The notes under the pieces were generated by a model. The model was not told where the DNA came from. It did no database searches and worked only from the letters and a program-made list of their open reading frames with translations. Below, in pieces: positions 1 through 7,187 of a DNA stretch of 21,385 nt (positions are counted from its first letter, which is position 1; every line of letters begins with the position of its first letter). The position numbers and the translations under genes are program-made. Location: positions 1 through 21,385 of IMG/VR virus record IMGVR_UViG_3300021197_001587; one strand, given 5' to 3'. This stretch comes from a virus.

Positions 1-225
1 GGTGGAGGCTCGGGAGATTCGTTTCCAAACTGTACAGTAACGCCATTACCGAGTAGTGAAGGCAACTTTGATCTAGCAAAACAATTTGATCAAACAGGAA
101 GTGTTGAATCACCATTTGAATCAGGCGGAACTGATGCGTTTGGTGTTAATCTTGGACAAATATATACTATGATGGATCCTGTAGGATCAACATTATCGCC
201 AACAGATTTAGGTGTATTAAGTTAA
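1..225 (+). CDS. C-terminal 74 residues of a probable virion structural protein (partial)
   Basis: An open frame runs from the first base to TAA at 223-225, so the start lies outside the window. The visible piece begins with a GGGSG stretch, is rich in Gly, Ser, Thr, Pro and Phe, and has one Cys (residue 11). No enzyme motif is visible. This low-complexity, exposed style is typical of the ends of tail or baseplate proteins, and the next gene is a tail-fibre-like protein read in the same direction. I infer a tail or baseplate component but do not recognise the family. The stop codon lies inside the late-promoter-like octamer that follows. Confidence 0.6.
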   Translation, partial: GGGSGDSFPNCTVTPLPSSEGNFDLAKQFDQTGSVESPFESGGTDAFGVNLGQIYTMMDPVGSTLSPTDLGVLS

Positions 226-231
226 TAAATA
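224..231 (+). promoter_or_regulatory. Late-promoter-like octamer AATAAATA
   Basis: AATAAATA differs by one base from the T4 late promoter core TATAAATA. It lies 18 bases before the ATG at 250, with AGGAG between. It overlaps the stop codon of the previous gene. Confidence 0.5.
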
Positions 232-249
232 CACTGTTAGGAGAATACA

Positions 250-960
250 ATGCCAACCGTACTTCAATTTAGACGCGGAACTACAACACAAAACAACAAC
301 TTCACTGGTACTGCTGGCGAACTCAGTGTTGATACAGATATCAACACAGTCAGAATTCATGATGGATCTACTGCTGGCGGATTTGCTCTTGCTACAGGAG
401 AAGCAAGCAATGGTGCCGCAACAAACGTTAATGTAACTGCAAATAATACTGCTAACGAAACGGTTTACTTAACATTTGTTGATGGTGCAACAGGCAGTCA
501 AGGTCTTGAAACAGATACAGGACTTAGTTATAATCCAAGTACAAACGTTCTTACTACAACAGCAAGCCAAGCACAATACGCTGACTTGGCTGAACGTTAT
601 ACTGCTGATGCAGATTACGAAGCAGGCACAGTGGTTGAGCTTGGCGGAACTGAAGAAGTTACACAAACCAAAAGACATCGAAGTGTAGCAATTGCTGGCG
701 TAGTATCAACTGACCCGGCCTATCTAATGAACAGTGGTCTGGAAAATGGTGTAAGCATTGCTCTACTAGGAAGAGTACCTTGTAAAGTTGTAGGAACTAT
801 TAACAAAGGGGACATATTAGTGAGCAGTTCAACAGCAGGACACGCAGAAGCACATAGAGACATACACAATCCACCTTCTGGAAGTGCAATCGGTAAAGCA
901 ATAGAAAATAAAACAGACGAAGGTCCAGGAGTTATAGAAGTACTTGTAGGGCGTATGTAA
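250..960 (+). CDS. Tail-fibre-like structural protein with beta-repeat N-terminus
   Basis: 236 residues. The first 45 residues (MPTVLQFRRGTT, then TAGELSVDTD, then VRIHDGSTAGG) follow a pattern common at the N-terminus of receptor-binding or fibre proteins of marine T4-like phages, reminiscent of the major tropism determinant N-domain. The C-terminal part (about 103-236, starting AQYADLAERY and ending VIEVLVGRM) is a conserved beta-rich domain also seen in cyanophage structural proteins. It resembles intramolecular-chaperone or peptidase G2 type endings (ADLAE, then AGVVSTDPAYLMNS), but that link is tentative. A strong AGGAG precedes the ATG. The stop overlaps the next start as TAATG. Likely a virion surface fibre or its chaperone-like tip. 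Family call fairly sure, exact role not. Confidence 0.7.
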   Translation: MPTVLQFRRGTTTQNNNFTGTAGELSVDTDINTVRIHDGSTAGGFALATGEASNGAATNVNVTANNTANETVYLTFVDGATGSQGLETDTGLSYNPSTNVLTTTASQAQYADLAERYTADADYEAGTVVELGGTEEVTQTKRHRSVAIAGVVSTDPAYLMNSGLENGVSIALLGRVPCKVVGTINKGDILVSSSTAGHAEAHRDIHNPPSGSAIGKAIENKTDEGPGVIEVLVGRM

Positions 961-1646
961 TGCTCGAGAGATATCGTAAAGAATATGATGGTGAGTTTGT
1001 TATTGTAGAACACAAGATTTCTGGCGGTAAAAAGTATCAGGAACGTGAATGGATTGACAATCCGATTGAGAATCAACATATAAGCGGACGTGCTGCAGTA
1101 ATTGGCGGCGGAAACAGTCGAATAAACAACAAGACAAAAAACTTTAATTTAAAATATAAAATTGAACAACATGCTGGTTGGCATCTTGGACGTAAGCGTT
1201 TGCAAACTTACGGGTCACAGGATTGTTGGAAAGAGATGCAATGCGATTTTTATGTTGAATTTGATAAAGAAAAGTTAGAAGAAATTAAGAAAGAAAATTA
1301 TCAAGAACGTGTTAGTGTATATACCCATGCACGTAATTGTATAGACGATCCTGGCGAATTCTATCTTGTACCATATGGGGTTCGAGGTAAAAGTATTTCG
1401 GTTGCAACATGGCTGGCATGCTTTGATGGACATAAGGAAGTTTTTTTACTTGGAGTTGACGCTCTCAATGACCAAGATCAACCAGATATAAAAACAGTTA
1501 AAGCAATTAACGAAGTGTTTGTTCATTATCCGTCTGTGCAATTTTATTATATATCTGATAATGCCAAGGCTCATAGTGACTGGCGTAAAAATTTAAACTT
1601 CAATCAAATGGGTTACGCAGACTTTATTTCGTATTGCGATATATGA
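960..1646 (+). CDS. Unknown protein, possible Rossmann-type glycan enzyme
   Basis: 228 residues, starting at the ATG that overlaps the fibre gene stop (TAATG), so the two are probably translationally coupled. Visible motifs are a Gly-rich AAVIGGGNSR (about residues 42-51), ATWLACFDGHKEVFLLGVDAL (about 149-169) and a C-terminal YYISDNAKAHSDW. The GHKEVFLLGVD segment resembles the late Rossmann strand of DUF115-type proteins and sialyltransferase-like glycosyltransferases, but I see no complete catalytic signature. Coupling to a fibre gene would fit modification of a virion or host glycan; that is inference. The last 34 bases overlap the end of the convergent Nudix gene. Confidence 0.6.
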   Translation: MLERYRKEYDGEFVIVEHKISGGKKYQEREWIDNPIENQHISGRAAVIGGGNSRINNKTKNFNLKYKIEQHAGWHLGRKRLQTYGSQDCWKEMQCDFYVEFDKEKLEEIKKENYQERVSVYTHARNCIDDPGEFYLVPYGVRGKSISVATWLACFDGHKEVFLLGVDALNDQDQPDIKTVKAINEVFVHYPSVQFYYISDNAKAHSDWRKNLNFNQMGYADFISYCDI

Positions 1647-2062
1647 ACTTGAGTATTTTTTATAATTTCAATTTTATTTAATATTTCTTCGAAGTTTATC
1701 GTTGTCCATAATCCAGGATGTAAGGGCTTAGGCCATACTCCAGATTTTATCCAACTGTATCCATAGTGTTCGTTGTTTAGTATAGGAACAAATTCGTTTT
1801 CAACTAGGCAAAAAAATGTATGATAAGAAAAGTTGTTGTCTATACTAGTAAACTTTTCAATTGGAACAAGTTTGATAGATTCAGGCCACAAGCCAATTTC
1901 TTCGTGACATTCGCGTTTCATAGCAGATTGTAGATTCTCTCCATTATCAACTTTACCACCAGGTAAACCCCAACATCCAGGATTTTTTAGATCGTTGCGT
2001 AGTAGGTACAAGTACCTGTCTGTGGCAACACTGTAAAACCAAACACCAACTGCATCTATCAA
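1613..2062 (-). CDS. Nudix hydrolase
   Basis: 149 residues with a complete Nudix box: G36-x5-E42-x7-R50-E51-x-x-E54-E55-x-G57, in the context LPGGKVDNGENLQSAMKREC. Nudix enzymes hydrolyse nucleoside diphosphates linked to another group, using a metal held by the two Glu of REXXEE; the substrate cannot be read here. The start is TTG at 2062-2060, overlapping the gp15 stop as TTGA; a GGAG nine bases upstream supports it, and no in-frame ATG lies near. It is the last gene of the minus-strand neck operon and overlaps the convergent gene by 34 bases. T4 also carries a Nudix gene (nudE), but this one sits in a structural operon. Confidence 0.9.
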   Translation of the reverse strand: MIDAVGVWFYSVATDRYLYLLRNDLKNPGCWGLPGGKVDNGENLQSAMKRECHEEIGLWPESIKLVPIEKFTSIDNNFSYHTFFCLVENEFVPILNNEHYGYSWIKSGVWPKPLHPGLWTTINFEEILNKIEIIKNTQVHISQYEIKSA

Positions 2063-3465
2063 AGTACTATACTCCAGTTACCTTCTGTGTACAACCCTTC
2101 ATAGCTCTTTAGCCATTCACCGTCAGCCCATCTGTACTGGACGCTTGTGGTAAGATTGCTCACATATTGTATACTGCTTTGGTTAGTGGCATCAAACACA
2201 ACATTCCAACGTACTCCGTCATATTCTACTATATCGTTTGTGTTTGCAATAAGAGTTGAGCCGTCTGTGCCTCTCCAAGCCTGTGCAAATCCTGGATCTG
2301 TTGTACTACTGTTACCAGTATCGTTTATAAACAAGTATCTTTGTCCTTCTGCAGGTACTGGCAGTCCGGCAGTGGTGCCTGGACCTTTTGCTTGTGGATC
2401 AACAATTGCATTTACGGCATCTAGTGTGTTCTGTGGTATAGTATCGATATCAACAGTAAACAATAAGAACCTATCATCACTAGGATCATAGGAAACAGTG
2501 CCAACGATGATTGTATCATCGTACGGATTATCCAGCCTAACTTGACTTATTCCTGCTCGTAGACTTCCGTAGAGATCTATAACTGTGTGCCACAGTAAGT
2601 TACTAGGAGGAGCAGTCGGAACCTGCACACCTGAATTGTTTGTAACTACTGCTTTTTGTTCTAAGACTTGCAATTTGTTTCCTATCAAAAGTGTTTGATA
2701 ATTAAATGGAGTAAATTTTTGTCTTGTGCCCATAAGCAAATCACTGTTAAAAATTGCCTCTTTCAAGTCACCAGTACCATCAAAGACACTAGCAACGATC
2801 TTTTCAACTACACCTAGTTTTTTTACTTTTGCTGGAGGGGAAATATATATTGGCATAACAAAACGCAGTGTTGCAATATCAATTGGATCATCAGTGCCTT
2901 GTGGTATGTTTCTTGAACTCCAAGTAACCTGTTCTAGATACATCACACTCAAACTGGTCCAGTCAATAAAATTGTCAGTGCTTTGTATTTCCAAGCCTGG
3001 ATTGAACAGTGTAAGCAACTGTTCTAAAAGTTGCAACTTTTGGTTTGTATTAGAAGTCCATATGTCAACATTAATTTCAAGGTCATAAGGAACTGGCATA
3101 AGTTTTTCTATTGTAAAGGCAGTACCTTGTGTAGTTTCATATGATTCACTTTCAACATTCCATTCACGTTGCCGAACGTTTTGTTTTTCTACAAAATATG
3201 GTTCTTGTACTCTATCTCTTGCATAGTTTAAGTTAGTGACATGAAAAGTCATTAATGGTGTACTTGGTAAACTGTTTGCACTGTTCTGTTGTATAATTGT
3301 CTGAGCTTGCCTTGTAGCATCTCCGTATCTCACAGGTACACGATAAAGAGCGGCCTTTTGTGGATTGTCTTTTTCATATCCGTATTCAACTTGAAAGTTT
3401 GAGAATACTCTGGTAACTTGAAGCAAGAACCTTCGTATTTGCTCATCATAAAAAAATTGTTCCAT
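2059..3465 (-). CDS. 15: Tail terminator / tail sheath stabiliser, gp15-like
   Basis: 468 residues, against 272 in T4 gp15. The N-terminal half fits gp15: FFYDEQIRRFLLQVTRVFSNFQ (3-24) matches the T4 start pattern FYNSSFRRYATLMGDLFSNIQ, followed by RVPVRYGD (42-49), PLMTFHVTNLNYARDR (70-85), YDLEINVDIWT (127-137) and LEQLLTLFNPGLEI (147-160). gp15 caps the tail tube and sheath at the head-proximal end. The C-terminal ~240 residues are an extension; residues 367-458 hold PAEGQRYLFI, VEYDGVRW and WADGEWLKSYEGLY, Gly-Trp modules resembling ones in gp14 and gp18. The ATG overlaps the gp14 stop (TAATG). Confidence 0.85.
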   Translation of the reverse strand: MEQFFYDEQIRRFLLQVTRVFSNFQVEYGYEKDNPQKAALYRVPVRYGDATRQAQTIIQQNSANSLPSTPLMTFHVTNLNYARDRVQEPYFVEKQNVRQREWNVESESYETTQGTAFTIEKLMPVPYDLEINVDIWTSNTNQKLQLLEQLLTLFNPGLEIQSTDNFIDWTSLSVMYLEQVTWSSRNIPQGTDDPIDIATLRFVMPIYISPPAKVKKLGVVEKIVASVFDGTGDLKEAIFNSDLLMGTRQKFTPFNYQTLLIGNKLQVLEQKAVVTNNSGVQVPTAPPSNLLWHTVIDLYGSLRAGISQVRLDNPYDDTIIVGTVSYDPSDDRFLLFTVDIDTIPQNTLDAVNAIVDPQAKGPGTTAGLPVPAEGQRYLFINDTGNSSTTDPGFAQAWRGTDGSTLIANTNDIVEYDGVRWNVVFDATNQSSIQYVSNLTTSVQYRWADGEWLKSYEGLYTEGNWSIVL

Positions 3466-4823
3466 TAATTATCAGCCTGCGGTTTAAGCAATTTACTCAG
3501 TGGTTGACGCTCTGGTATGTTACCACGATCTTCAGTAGCAGTTTCATTAGTATTGTTAACAAAACTACTTCTCTGCGTCTGTGAAGTTACGTTTCCGTAT
3601 CCTGTAACTGTCTTAGTAATATCGCCTGGTGTCAAGTTGGTTCTCACATCGTCTTCGTACTTAATCCATCGTGTGCCACTATAGCGAAAAAGTCTGTTTG
3701 GATAGTAGTCAAGTCTCAGTGCAAAGTCGCCTTCCTGAGGACTGCTTGGAAAACTAATACCAGGAGTAACTGGTAACCCGTTAGGAGCAAGTCCGTCTCC
3801 TGTTAAGTATCCTAACGTATAACCATTTGCTCGTGGTGACTGTGGCTGCCCGTCTACATCAACATTAGTTGTATCAACTGTTATTCCTGTGTTGTCAACT
3901 GTGTAACTGTTTGGATCTGCAGGTGTGCCATCTTCATTTGTAGGAACAATATAAAATTTTACAGTATCGTATCCACTTAGTGGTACTTCGTATTCTGCTT
4001 GTGTAAGGATTGCATCGTTTATTTCTGTATCTTTAACCACAGTACCAAATGTATCACGTTCACTAAGTGGAGCAAATTCTTCCCATTTAGTAGTATCAGT
4101 GATTTCAACACCAGGGTCTACGTCGGCTATAGCCTTGTAGTATGTGTCTCCACTTAGTACTATGCTGCCTTTTGGATAATAGTTTCCATTATCCCAAATA
4201 TTTTCTTCTTCAAACGGCTTATCGAGTATATCATTGTACTCTTGAGCACTGACAAGCGGTGTTGCTTTCACACGCCACAAATGAGGAAGCCATGTTTGAG
4301 AAAATCCTTCACTTGCAAAAGAAGCATCTTGTATCACATAGTATTTTGGTATTGCACGAGCAATACCACTGTCAAGAGGGTTGTAATCCTTAAGGTTTGG
4401 AAGTTCAAGGACATCTCCGCTCATAAGTTTACGACCAATTGTGTCTATCATAAAATTATAGTGAAATGTAATAAACAATGTGTCGTTGTTTAGAAATAGT
4501 CCAAATTGACTAAGATCAAAATCAATGTCCTGTGCGTTATAAACGCCACGCATCTGATACACATCATCATCATACTTTCTGTTTCTATTTTCTAGTAGAA
4601 ATAAATCTTCGATAAACAACGGTGATTCACTGCTATACGCAGGTTGTGTGGCATCCTGAGTGCCGCCACTTACACTAGAGCTATCATCTCCGTGTAGTTG
4701 GGGTCCAAGATACTTGTGAACAAACATATCAACACCACCAACCTGGTACATTTCCATAACAGTGCGGTCAATAAATTTGTAATCGTTTTGTCGATTAGGG
4801 CGATATAAACTTAGTCTAGGCAT
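3465..4823 (-). CDS. 14: Neck protein, gp14-like
   Basis: 452 residues, against 256 in T4. Residues 19-190 carry the gp14 core: VYQMRGVY (88-95), DLSQFGLFLNNDTLFITFHYN (103-123), SGDVLELPNLKDYNPLD (135-151), then IPKYYVIQDA and HLWRVKATPL. These parallel the T4 gp14 segments MRGVECYYVP, FSNFGMQVQDEVTLSINPN and EGDLIYFPMDNSLFEI. gp14 and gp13 form the neck joining head to tail. Residues 210-250 (W210, YYPKGSIV, YYKAIADVDPG, W247) look like a carbohydrate-binding module of the CBM5/12 type. Residues 358-390 (SPQEGDFALRLDYYPNRLFR, W386) form a Gly-Trp module also present in cyanophage gp14. The start codon is enclosed in a hairpin. Confidence 0.85.
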   Translation of the reverse strand: MPRLSLYRPNRQNDYKFIDRTVMEMYQVGGVDMFVHKYLGPQLHGDDSSSVSGGTQDATQPAYSSESPLFIEDLFLLENRNRKYDDDVYQMRGVYNAQDIDFDLSQFGLFLNNDTLFITFHYNFMIDTIGRKLMSGDVLELPNLKDYNPLDSGIARAIPKYYVIQDASFASEGFSQTWLPHLWRVKATPLVSAQEYNDILDKPFEEENIWDNGNYYPKGSIVLSGDTYYKAIADVDPGVEITDTTKWEEFAPLSERDTFGTVVKDTEINDAILTQAEYEVPLSGYDTVKFYIVPTNEDGTPADPNSYTVDNTGITVDTTNVDVDGQPQSPRANGYTLGYLTGDGLAPNGLPVTPGISFPSSPQEGDFALRLDYYPNRLFRYSGTRWIKYEDDVRTNLTPGDITKTVTGYGNVTSQTQRSSFVNNTNETATEDRGNIPERQPLSKLLKPQADN

Positions 4824-4845
4824 ACAGTAATCCTTCTTACTGTAT
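4822..4845 (-). promoter_or_regulatory. Hairpin enclosing the gp14 Shine-Dalgarno sequence and start codon
   Basis: Read on the minus strand, ATACAGTAA and TTACTGTAT form a perfect 9-bp stem around the 6-base loop GAAGGA, which is the Shine-Dalgarno sequence of gp14. The last two stem bases are the A and T of the ATG. The upstream arm overlaps the late-promoter-like CATAAATA, so RNA started from that promoter should lack most of this arm. Confidence 0.75.
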
Positions 4846-4850
4846 TTATG
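4843..4850 (-). promoter_or_regulatory. Late-promoter-like octamer CATAAATA before gp14
   Basis: On the minus strand CATAAATA lies 19 bases before the gp14 ATG and differs from the T4 late core TATAAATA only at the first base. With T4 spacing, transcription would begin near 4837, inside the hairpin region. Confidence 0.65.
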
Positions 4851-4853
4851 GAC

Positions 4854-5153
4854 TTAGATGGCAACCTTTATAGGATCGTTACCTGTGATAGAGGTCATCT
4901 TCTTACAGATACCACTTACATCTTCTAGTGTTAAAAAGCCTTTTACAGTATCGCCCTCTGCGGTTATTCCTGGAAGTTCAACACCGTGACCACTTTTATC
5001 ACTTACCATTATTTCAAATAAGCCTTGTGGTCCGCCATAACTGCCTTCATGTTGTATCACACTTAACTCATACTTTTTATAATCAAGTACAAGTTGTATG
5101 CCTTTGTGATATCTGCTGGTATCAAACTGCAAACCTAATAATGTTTTGTTCAT
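4854..5153 (-). CDS. Unknown 99-aa protein
   Basis: 99 residues with an ATG that overlaps the stop of the gene upstream (ATGA), so it is probably translationally coupled. It starts MNKTLLGLQFDTSRY, has a Gly-rich middle (HEGSYGGPQGLFEI, about 55-68) and ends DPIKVAI. The strand pattern suggests a small soluble alpha/beta protein; no signal peptide or metal site is visible. I do not recognise the family. It ends four bases before the gp14 late-promoter-like octamer, so early read-through from the promoter at 5783-5810 would cross it into gp14. Confidence 0.65.
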   Translation of the reverse strand: MNKTLLGLQFDTSRYHKGIQLVLDYKKYELSVIQHEGSYGGPQGLFEIMVSDKSGHGVELPGITAEGDTVKGFLTLEDVSGICKKMTSITGNDPIKVAI

Positions 5154-5374
5154 TTTGTTTCGCTCAAATCAAGTTTCATTTTCTCAAGTCGTTTAATCAT
5201 TTTTTGCATGTGATCTAACATCTGATCTGCGGCATTTTGCTCTTGTATGCCGGCAGGAATACATACTGCTTCTACATCTACACTTTTGAGTGCATCAGCT
5301 GCAATTTCACATGTGGCTTTATCTGCATATGTCATTGGATTTGCCAACATCATTGTTACTAACATAAATTTCAT
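5150..5374 (-). CDS. Unknown 74-aa protein with probable signal peptide
   Basis: 74 residues. The N-terminus is K2, then a hydrophobic stretch FMLVTMMLANPM, then TYA at 15-17, a plausible type I signal peptide cut after A17. The mature part has two Cys (C22 and C37), which could form a disulfide in the periplasm, followed by an acidic and basic C-terminal helix (DQMLDHMQKMIKRLEKMKLD) that looks coiled-coil forming. Both ends overlap neighbours as ATGA. A small exported phage protein expressed from an early promoter could act on the host envelope, but nothing shows what it does. The signal peptide call is by eye. Confidence 0.65.
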   Translation of the reverse strand: MKFMLVTMMLANPMTYADKATCEIAADALKSVDVEAVCIPAGIQEQNAADQMLDHMQKMIKRLEKMKLDLSETK

Positions 5375-5535
5375 TTTTCAGTTCCTCCGTTTAAAAAACA
5401 GTTCATTCTACGCAGAAGATACATTGCATTCTGTGTCCAATAGTCTTTGCCCCACGTACCGTCAGCAAAATGTTCTGCGGCTTGCCAGCAGTTGTCTATA
5501 CGTCTTTCGTATAGTTCCATTTTTTTATGATCCAT
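5371..5535 (-). CDS. Unknown 54-aa protein
   Basis: A 54-codon frame from ATG (5535-5533) to TGA (5373-5371). It fills an otherwise empty gap of about 150 bases in the operon, overlapping the upstream gene by 11 bases and the downstream ATG as ATGA. The protein starts MDHKKMELYERRIDNCWQAA, continues WGKDYWTQNAMYLLRRMNCF and ends GGTEK; it is rich in Trp, Tyr and charged residues, with two Cys, and looks helical. A GGAGGAACTG just before its stop serves as ribosome binding site for the next gene. Unknown function; gene call rests on the tight packing at both ends. Confidence 0.65.
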   Translation of the reverse strand: MDHKKMELYERRIDNCWQAAEHFADGTWGKDYWTQNAMYLLRRMNCFLNGGTEK

Positions 5536-5752
5536 ATTTTAACTCCATTTCATCCTTATAACACTCAACAAAGTTGTAGATAGTTTTAATTAGTTTAACA
5601 TTATTAACTGGAAAAGGACCTGATTGTGTGTAGTCCATCATAGTGAGCAATTCAGCTTCTGCACTACTAACACTATCGTGCTTGCCAGTTTCATATTCTA
5701 CATTAACACTATCTTCTTTTACTATTCCAGTAATTTGTATTTTCTTCTTCAT
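5525..5752 (-). CDS. Unknown 75-aa protein, first gene of the minus-strand operon
   Basis: 75 residues, starting MKKKIQITGIVKEDSVNVEY, with an acidic middle and ending KYGS. No recognisable motif; the first 20 residues suggest beta strands and the rest helices. An AAAAGGAAC ribosome binding site precedes the ATG, and the sigma70-type promoter at 5783-5810 points at it with a leader of about 24 bases. It is followed without a gap by three more small genes, so the four form an early-type cassette feeding into gp14. Confidence 0.65.
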   Translation of the reverse strand: MKKKIQITGIVKEDSVNVEYETGKHDSVSSAEAELLTMMDYTQSGPFPVNNVKLIKTIYNFVECYKDEMELKYGS

Positions 5753-5768
5753 ATAATGTTCCTTTTTC

Positions 5769-5798
5769 CTAACTGTACATACATAATAACACAGTTAG
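5769..5798. repeat. Inverted repeat CTAACTGT-N14-ACAGTTAG across the minus-strand promoter
   Basis: Perfect 8-bp arms at 5769-5776 and 5791-5798 flank the -10 element of the leftward promoter. A third copy, ACAGTTAG, lies at 5890-5897, at the predicted start of the rightward transcript. It could be an operator or a conserved initially transcribed sequence. Confidence 0.55.
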
Positions 5799-5810
5799 AG
5801 TATAAGTCAA
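5783..5810 (-). promoter_or_regulatory. Sigma70-type promoter, leftward
   Basis: On the minus strand TTGACT (5810-5805), a 16-base spacer and TATTAT (5788-5783) give five of six matches at -35 and five of six at -10. The predicted start at about 5776 begins ACAGTTAG. It drives the small-gene cassette starting at 5752. Confidence 0.65.
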
Positions 5811-5854
5811 CCTTTTTATTTAAAAAGAATAACAAAAGTCTTGAAACTTTTTGG

Positions 5855-5882
5855 TTGACACATACTATATACATGTTATAAT
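5855..5882 (+). promoter_or_regulatory. Consensus sigma70 promoter, rightward
   Basis: TTGACA (5855-5860), a 16-base spacer and TATAAT (5877-5882) match the bacterial housekeeping consensus fully. The predicted start at 5889-5890 gives an RNA beginning (A)ACAGTTAG, and a ribosome binding site TAGGAG follows before the ATG at 5913. Probably an early phage promoter read by host polymerase. Confidence 0.8.
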
Positions 5883-5912
5883 CTTTGTAACAGTTAGATA
5901 TAGGAGCAGAAT

Positions 5913-7175
5913 ATGGCAAAAGGCAAAAACTTATTAAAGCCAGGCACTCGTAAGAAGAAGCCAGTTGTAAGAAAACAACGTAGTAAAGCACTAGACCCTG
6001 ATTGGTCAACTGCATTGCAAATGAGTGGACAAGCCTACCATAAACACAAGATGGTTTCAGTTGATTGGTATTACCAAGAACGTAAACCTATAGAACTGTT
6101 TCCTGATCTACTAGCATGGATGAAAGAGAATGCGTATACTAAAGAAGACATAGCCACAATGAAACGTCACGGACACAACGGAATGGTATATGCAAGTATC
6201 TATGCACGATGTTTGAGACAAGGAATGCCGGACATACATCCTGAACACAATGCACACTGGCAAACATTAGCAGGCACTGTTGGCGATGTACAACCAACCA
6301 CAGATTATGTGAAGAAGAGTGTCAAAGAAGCAATAGCAAGAACCATGCCAGCACCAAAGTTAGTGGTTGATAACACAAAGCCAGCGGTTGCACGTAAAAG
6401 CATACAAGAAAACATGCGTGATAAAACAATGGACATTGAAGGTGCAGTGCATGAACTGGTTGATCAGTTCATGGCAAACGACTGTAAGGATCCTGACAAG
6501 TACAGTCTTATGAAATTGTTACGTGATGAAGGATGTCCGCCGCAAACAATAGATATTATTGCTGATCCACTTAAGGCACAACTAAGTGAAATAAATGAGT
6601 TGATGAATCCGCCTAGTAAAAAAGAACAGGCTAAAATGTCAGAACAAGAACTTGATATGATAGCACAACTAGAAGAAGGATACAGTCACTTAGGCAAGTT
6701 ACAGATACGTGCAATGCAAAAGTTTTTTGAACGTGTAGTTGCTGAGTGTGCAAGTTATGTACAGGTTAAAAAAGCAGACAGACAACCACGTCCAATAAAA
6801 CAAAAGACACCAGCACAGTTGGTAAGAAAGTTTAAGTATCTTAAGAAATTTGAAGAACTAGGACTTGTGAGTGTTAGTGCAGAGAAAATGGTAAACGGCA
6901 CTGAAGCATGGCTTTACAATACCAAAACACGTAAACTAATCTATGTTATTGCTGATGAGGTTATTAAAACCTACAGTATTAAAAGTAACAGTGTAATTGG
7001 ATTTGATCCAAACAAGAGTGTACAAAAAACACTGCGTAAACCTGCAGAGCAAATCAAAGAACTGATGAAGGGCGGAAAACCCAACAATAGAAAACAGTTT
7101 GCCAGCATCAAAGCCACGGAAATAAAGTATAACGGTCGAGGCAATGAACACGTAGTAATACTCAAGGCTTGGTAA
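5913..7175 (+). CDS. Conserved unknown 420-aa phage protein
   Basis: 420 residues. The N-terminus is strongly basic (MAKGKNLLKPGTRKKKPVVRK); residues about 30-120 contain aromatic and His-rich segments (WSTALQMSG, DWYYQERKPIELFPDLLAWM, KRHGHNGMVYASIYARCLRQ); the middle is helical and charged; the C-terminus (about 310-420) is beta-rich with WLYNTKTRKLIYVIADEV and ends HVVILKAW. The style resembles a conserved hypothetical protein of marine T4-like phages, but I cannot name a function. The basic start could bind nucleic acid. It has its own consensus sigma70 promoter and an AGGAG site, unlike the structural genes behind late-type octamers, so an early role is likely. Confidence 0.75.
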   Translation: MAKGKNLLKPGTRKKKPVVRKQRSKALDPDWSTALQMSGQAYHKHKMVSVDWYYQERKPIELFPDLLAWMKENAYTKEDIATMKRHGHNGMVYASIYARCLRQGMPDIHPEHNAHWQTLAGTVGDVQPTTDYVKKSVKEAIARTMPAPKLVVDNTKPAVARKSIQENMRDKTMDIEGAVHELVDQFMANDCKDPDKYSLMKLLRDEGCPPQTIDIIADPLKAQLSEINELMNPPSKKEQAKMSEQELDMIAQLEEGYSHLGKLQIRAMQKFFERVVAECASYVQVKKADRQPRPIKQKTPAQLVRKFKYLKKFEELGLVSVSAEKMVNGTEAWLYNTKTRKLIYVIADEVIKTYSIKSNSVIGFDPNKSVQKTLRKPAEQIKELMKGGKPNNRKQFASIKATEIKYNGRGNEHVVILKAW

Positions 7176-7179
7176 TTTG

Positions 7180-7187
7180 CATAAATA
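7180..7187 (+). promoter_or_regulatory. Late-promoter-like octamer CATAAATA before gp13
   Basis: CATAAATA lies 18 bases before the gp13 ATG, the same octamer as before gp14. Its end forms one arm of a weak 5-bp stem (AATAC 7184-7188 with GTATT 7201-7205) whose loop holds the AGGATG ribosome binding region. Confidence 0.6.

Noticed and set aside
212-234. 7-bp inverted repeat GTGTATT / AATACAC around the first late-promoter-like octamer
   Set aside because: AT-rich, at the end of a gene, with no T run and no ribosome binding site in the loop; chance or a weak terminator are equally likely.
720-1079. 119-codon minus-strand frame under the fibre gene
   Set aside because: It is antisense to two well-supported plus-strand genes joined by TAATG, has no ribosome binding site or family features, and looks like a shadow of their codon use.
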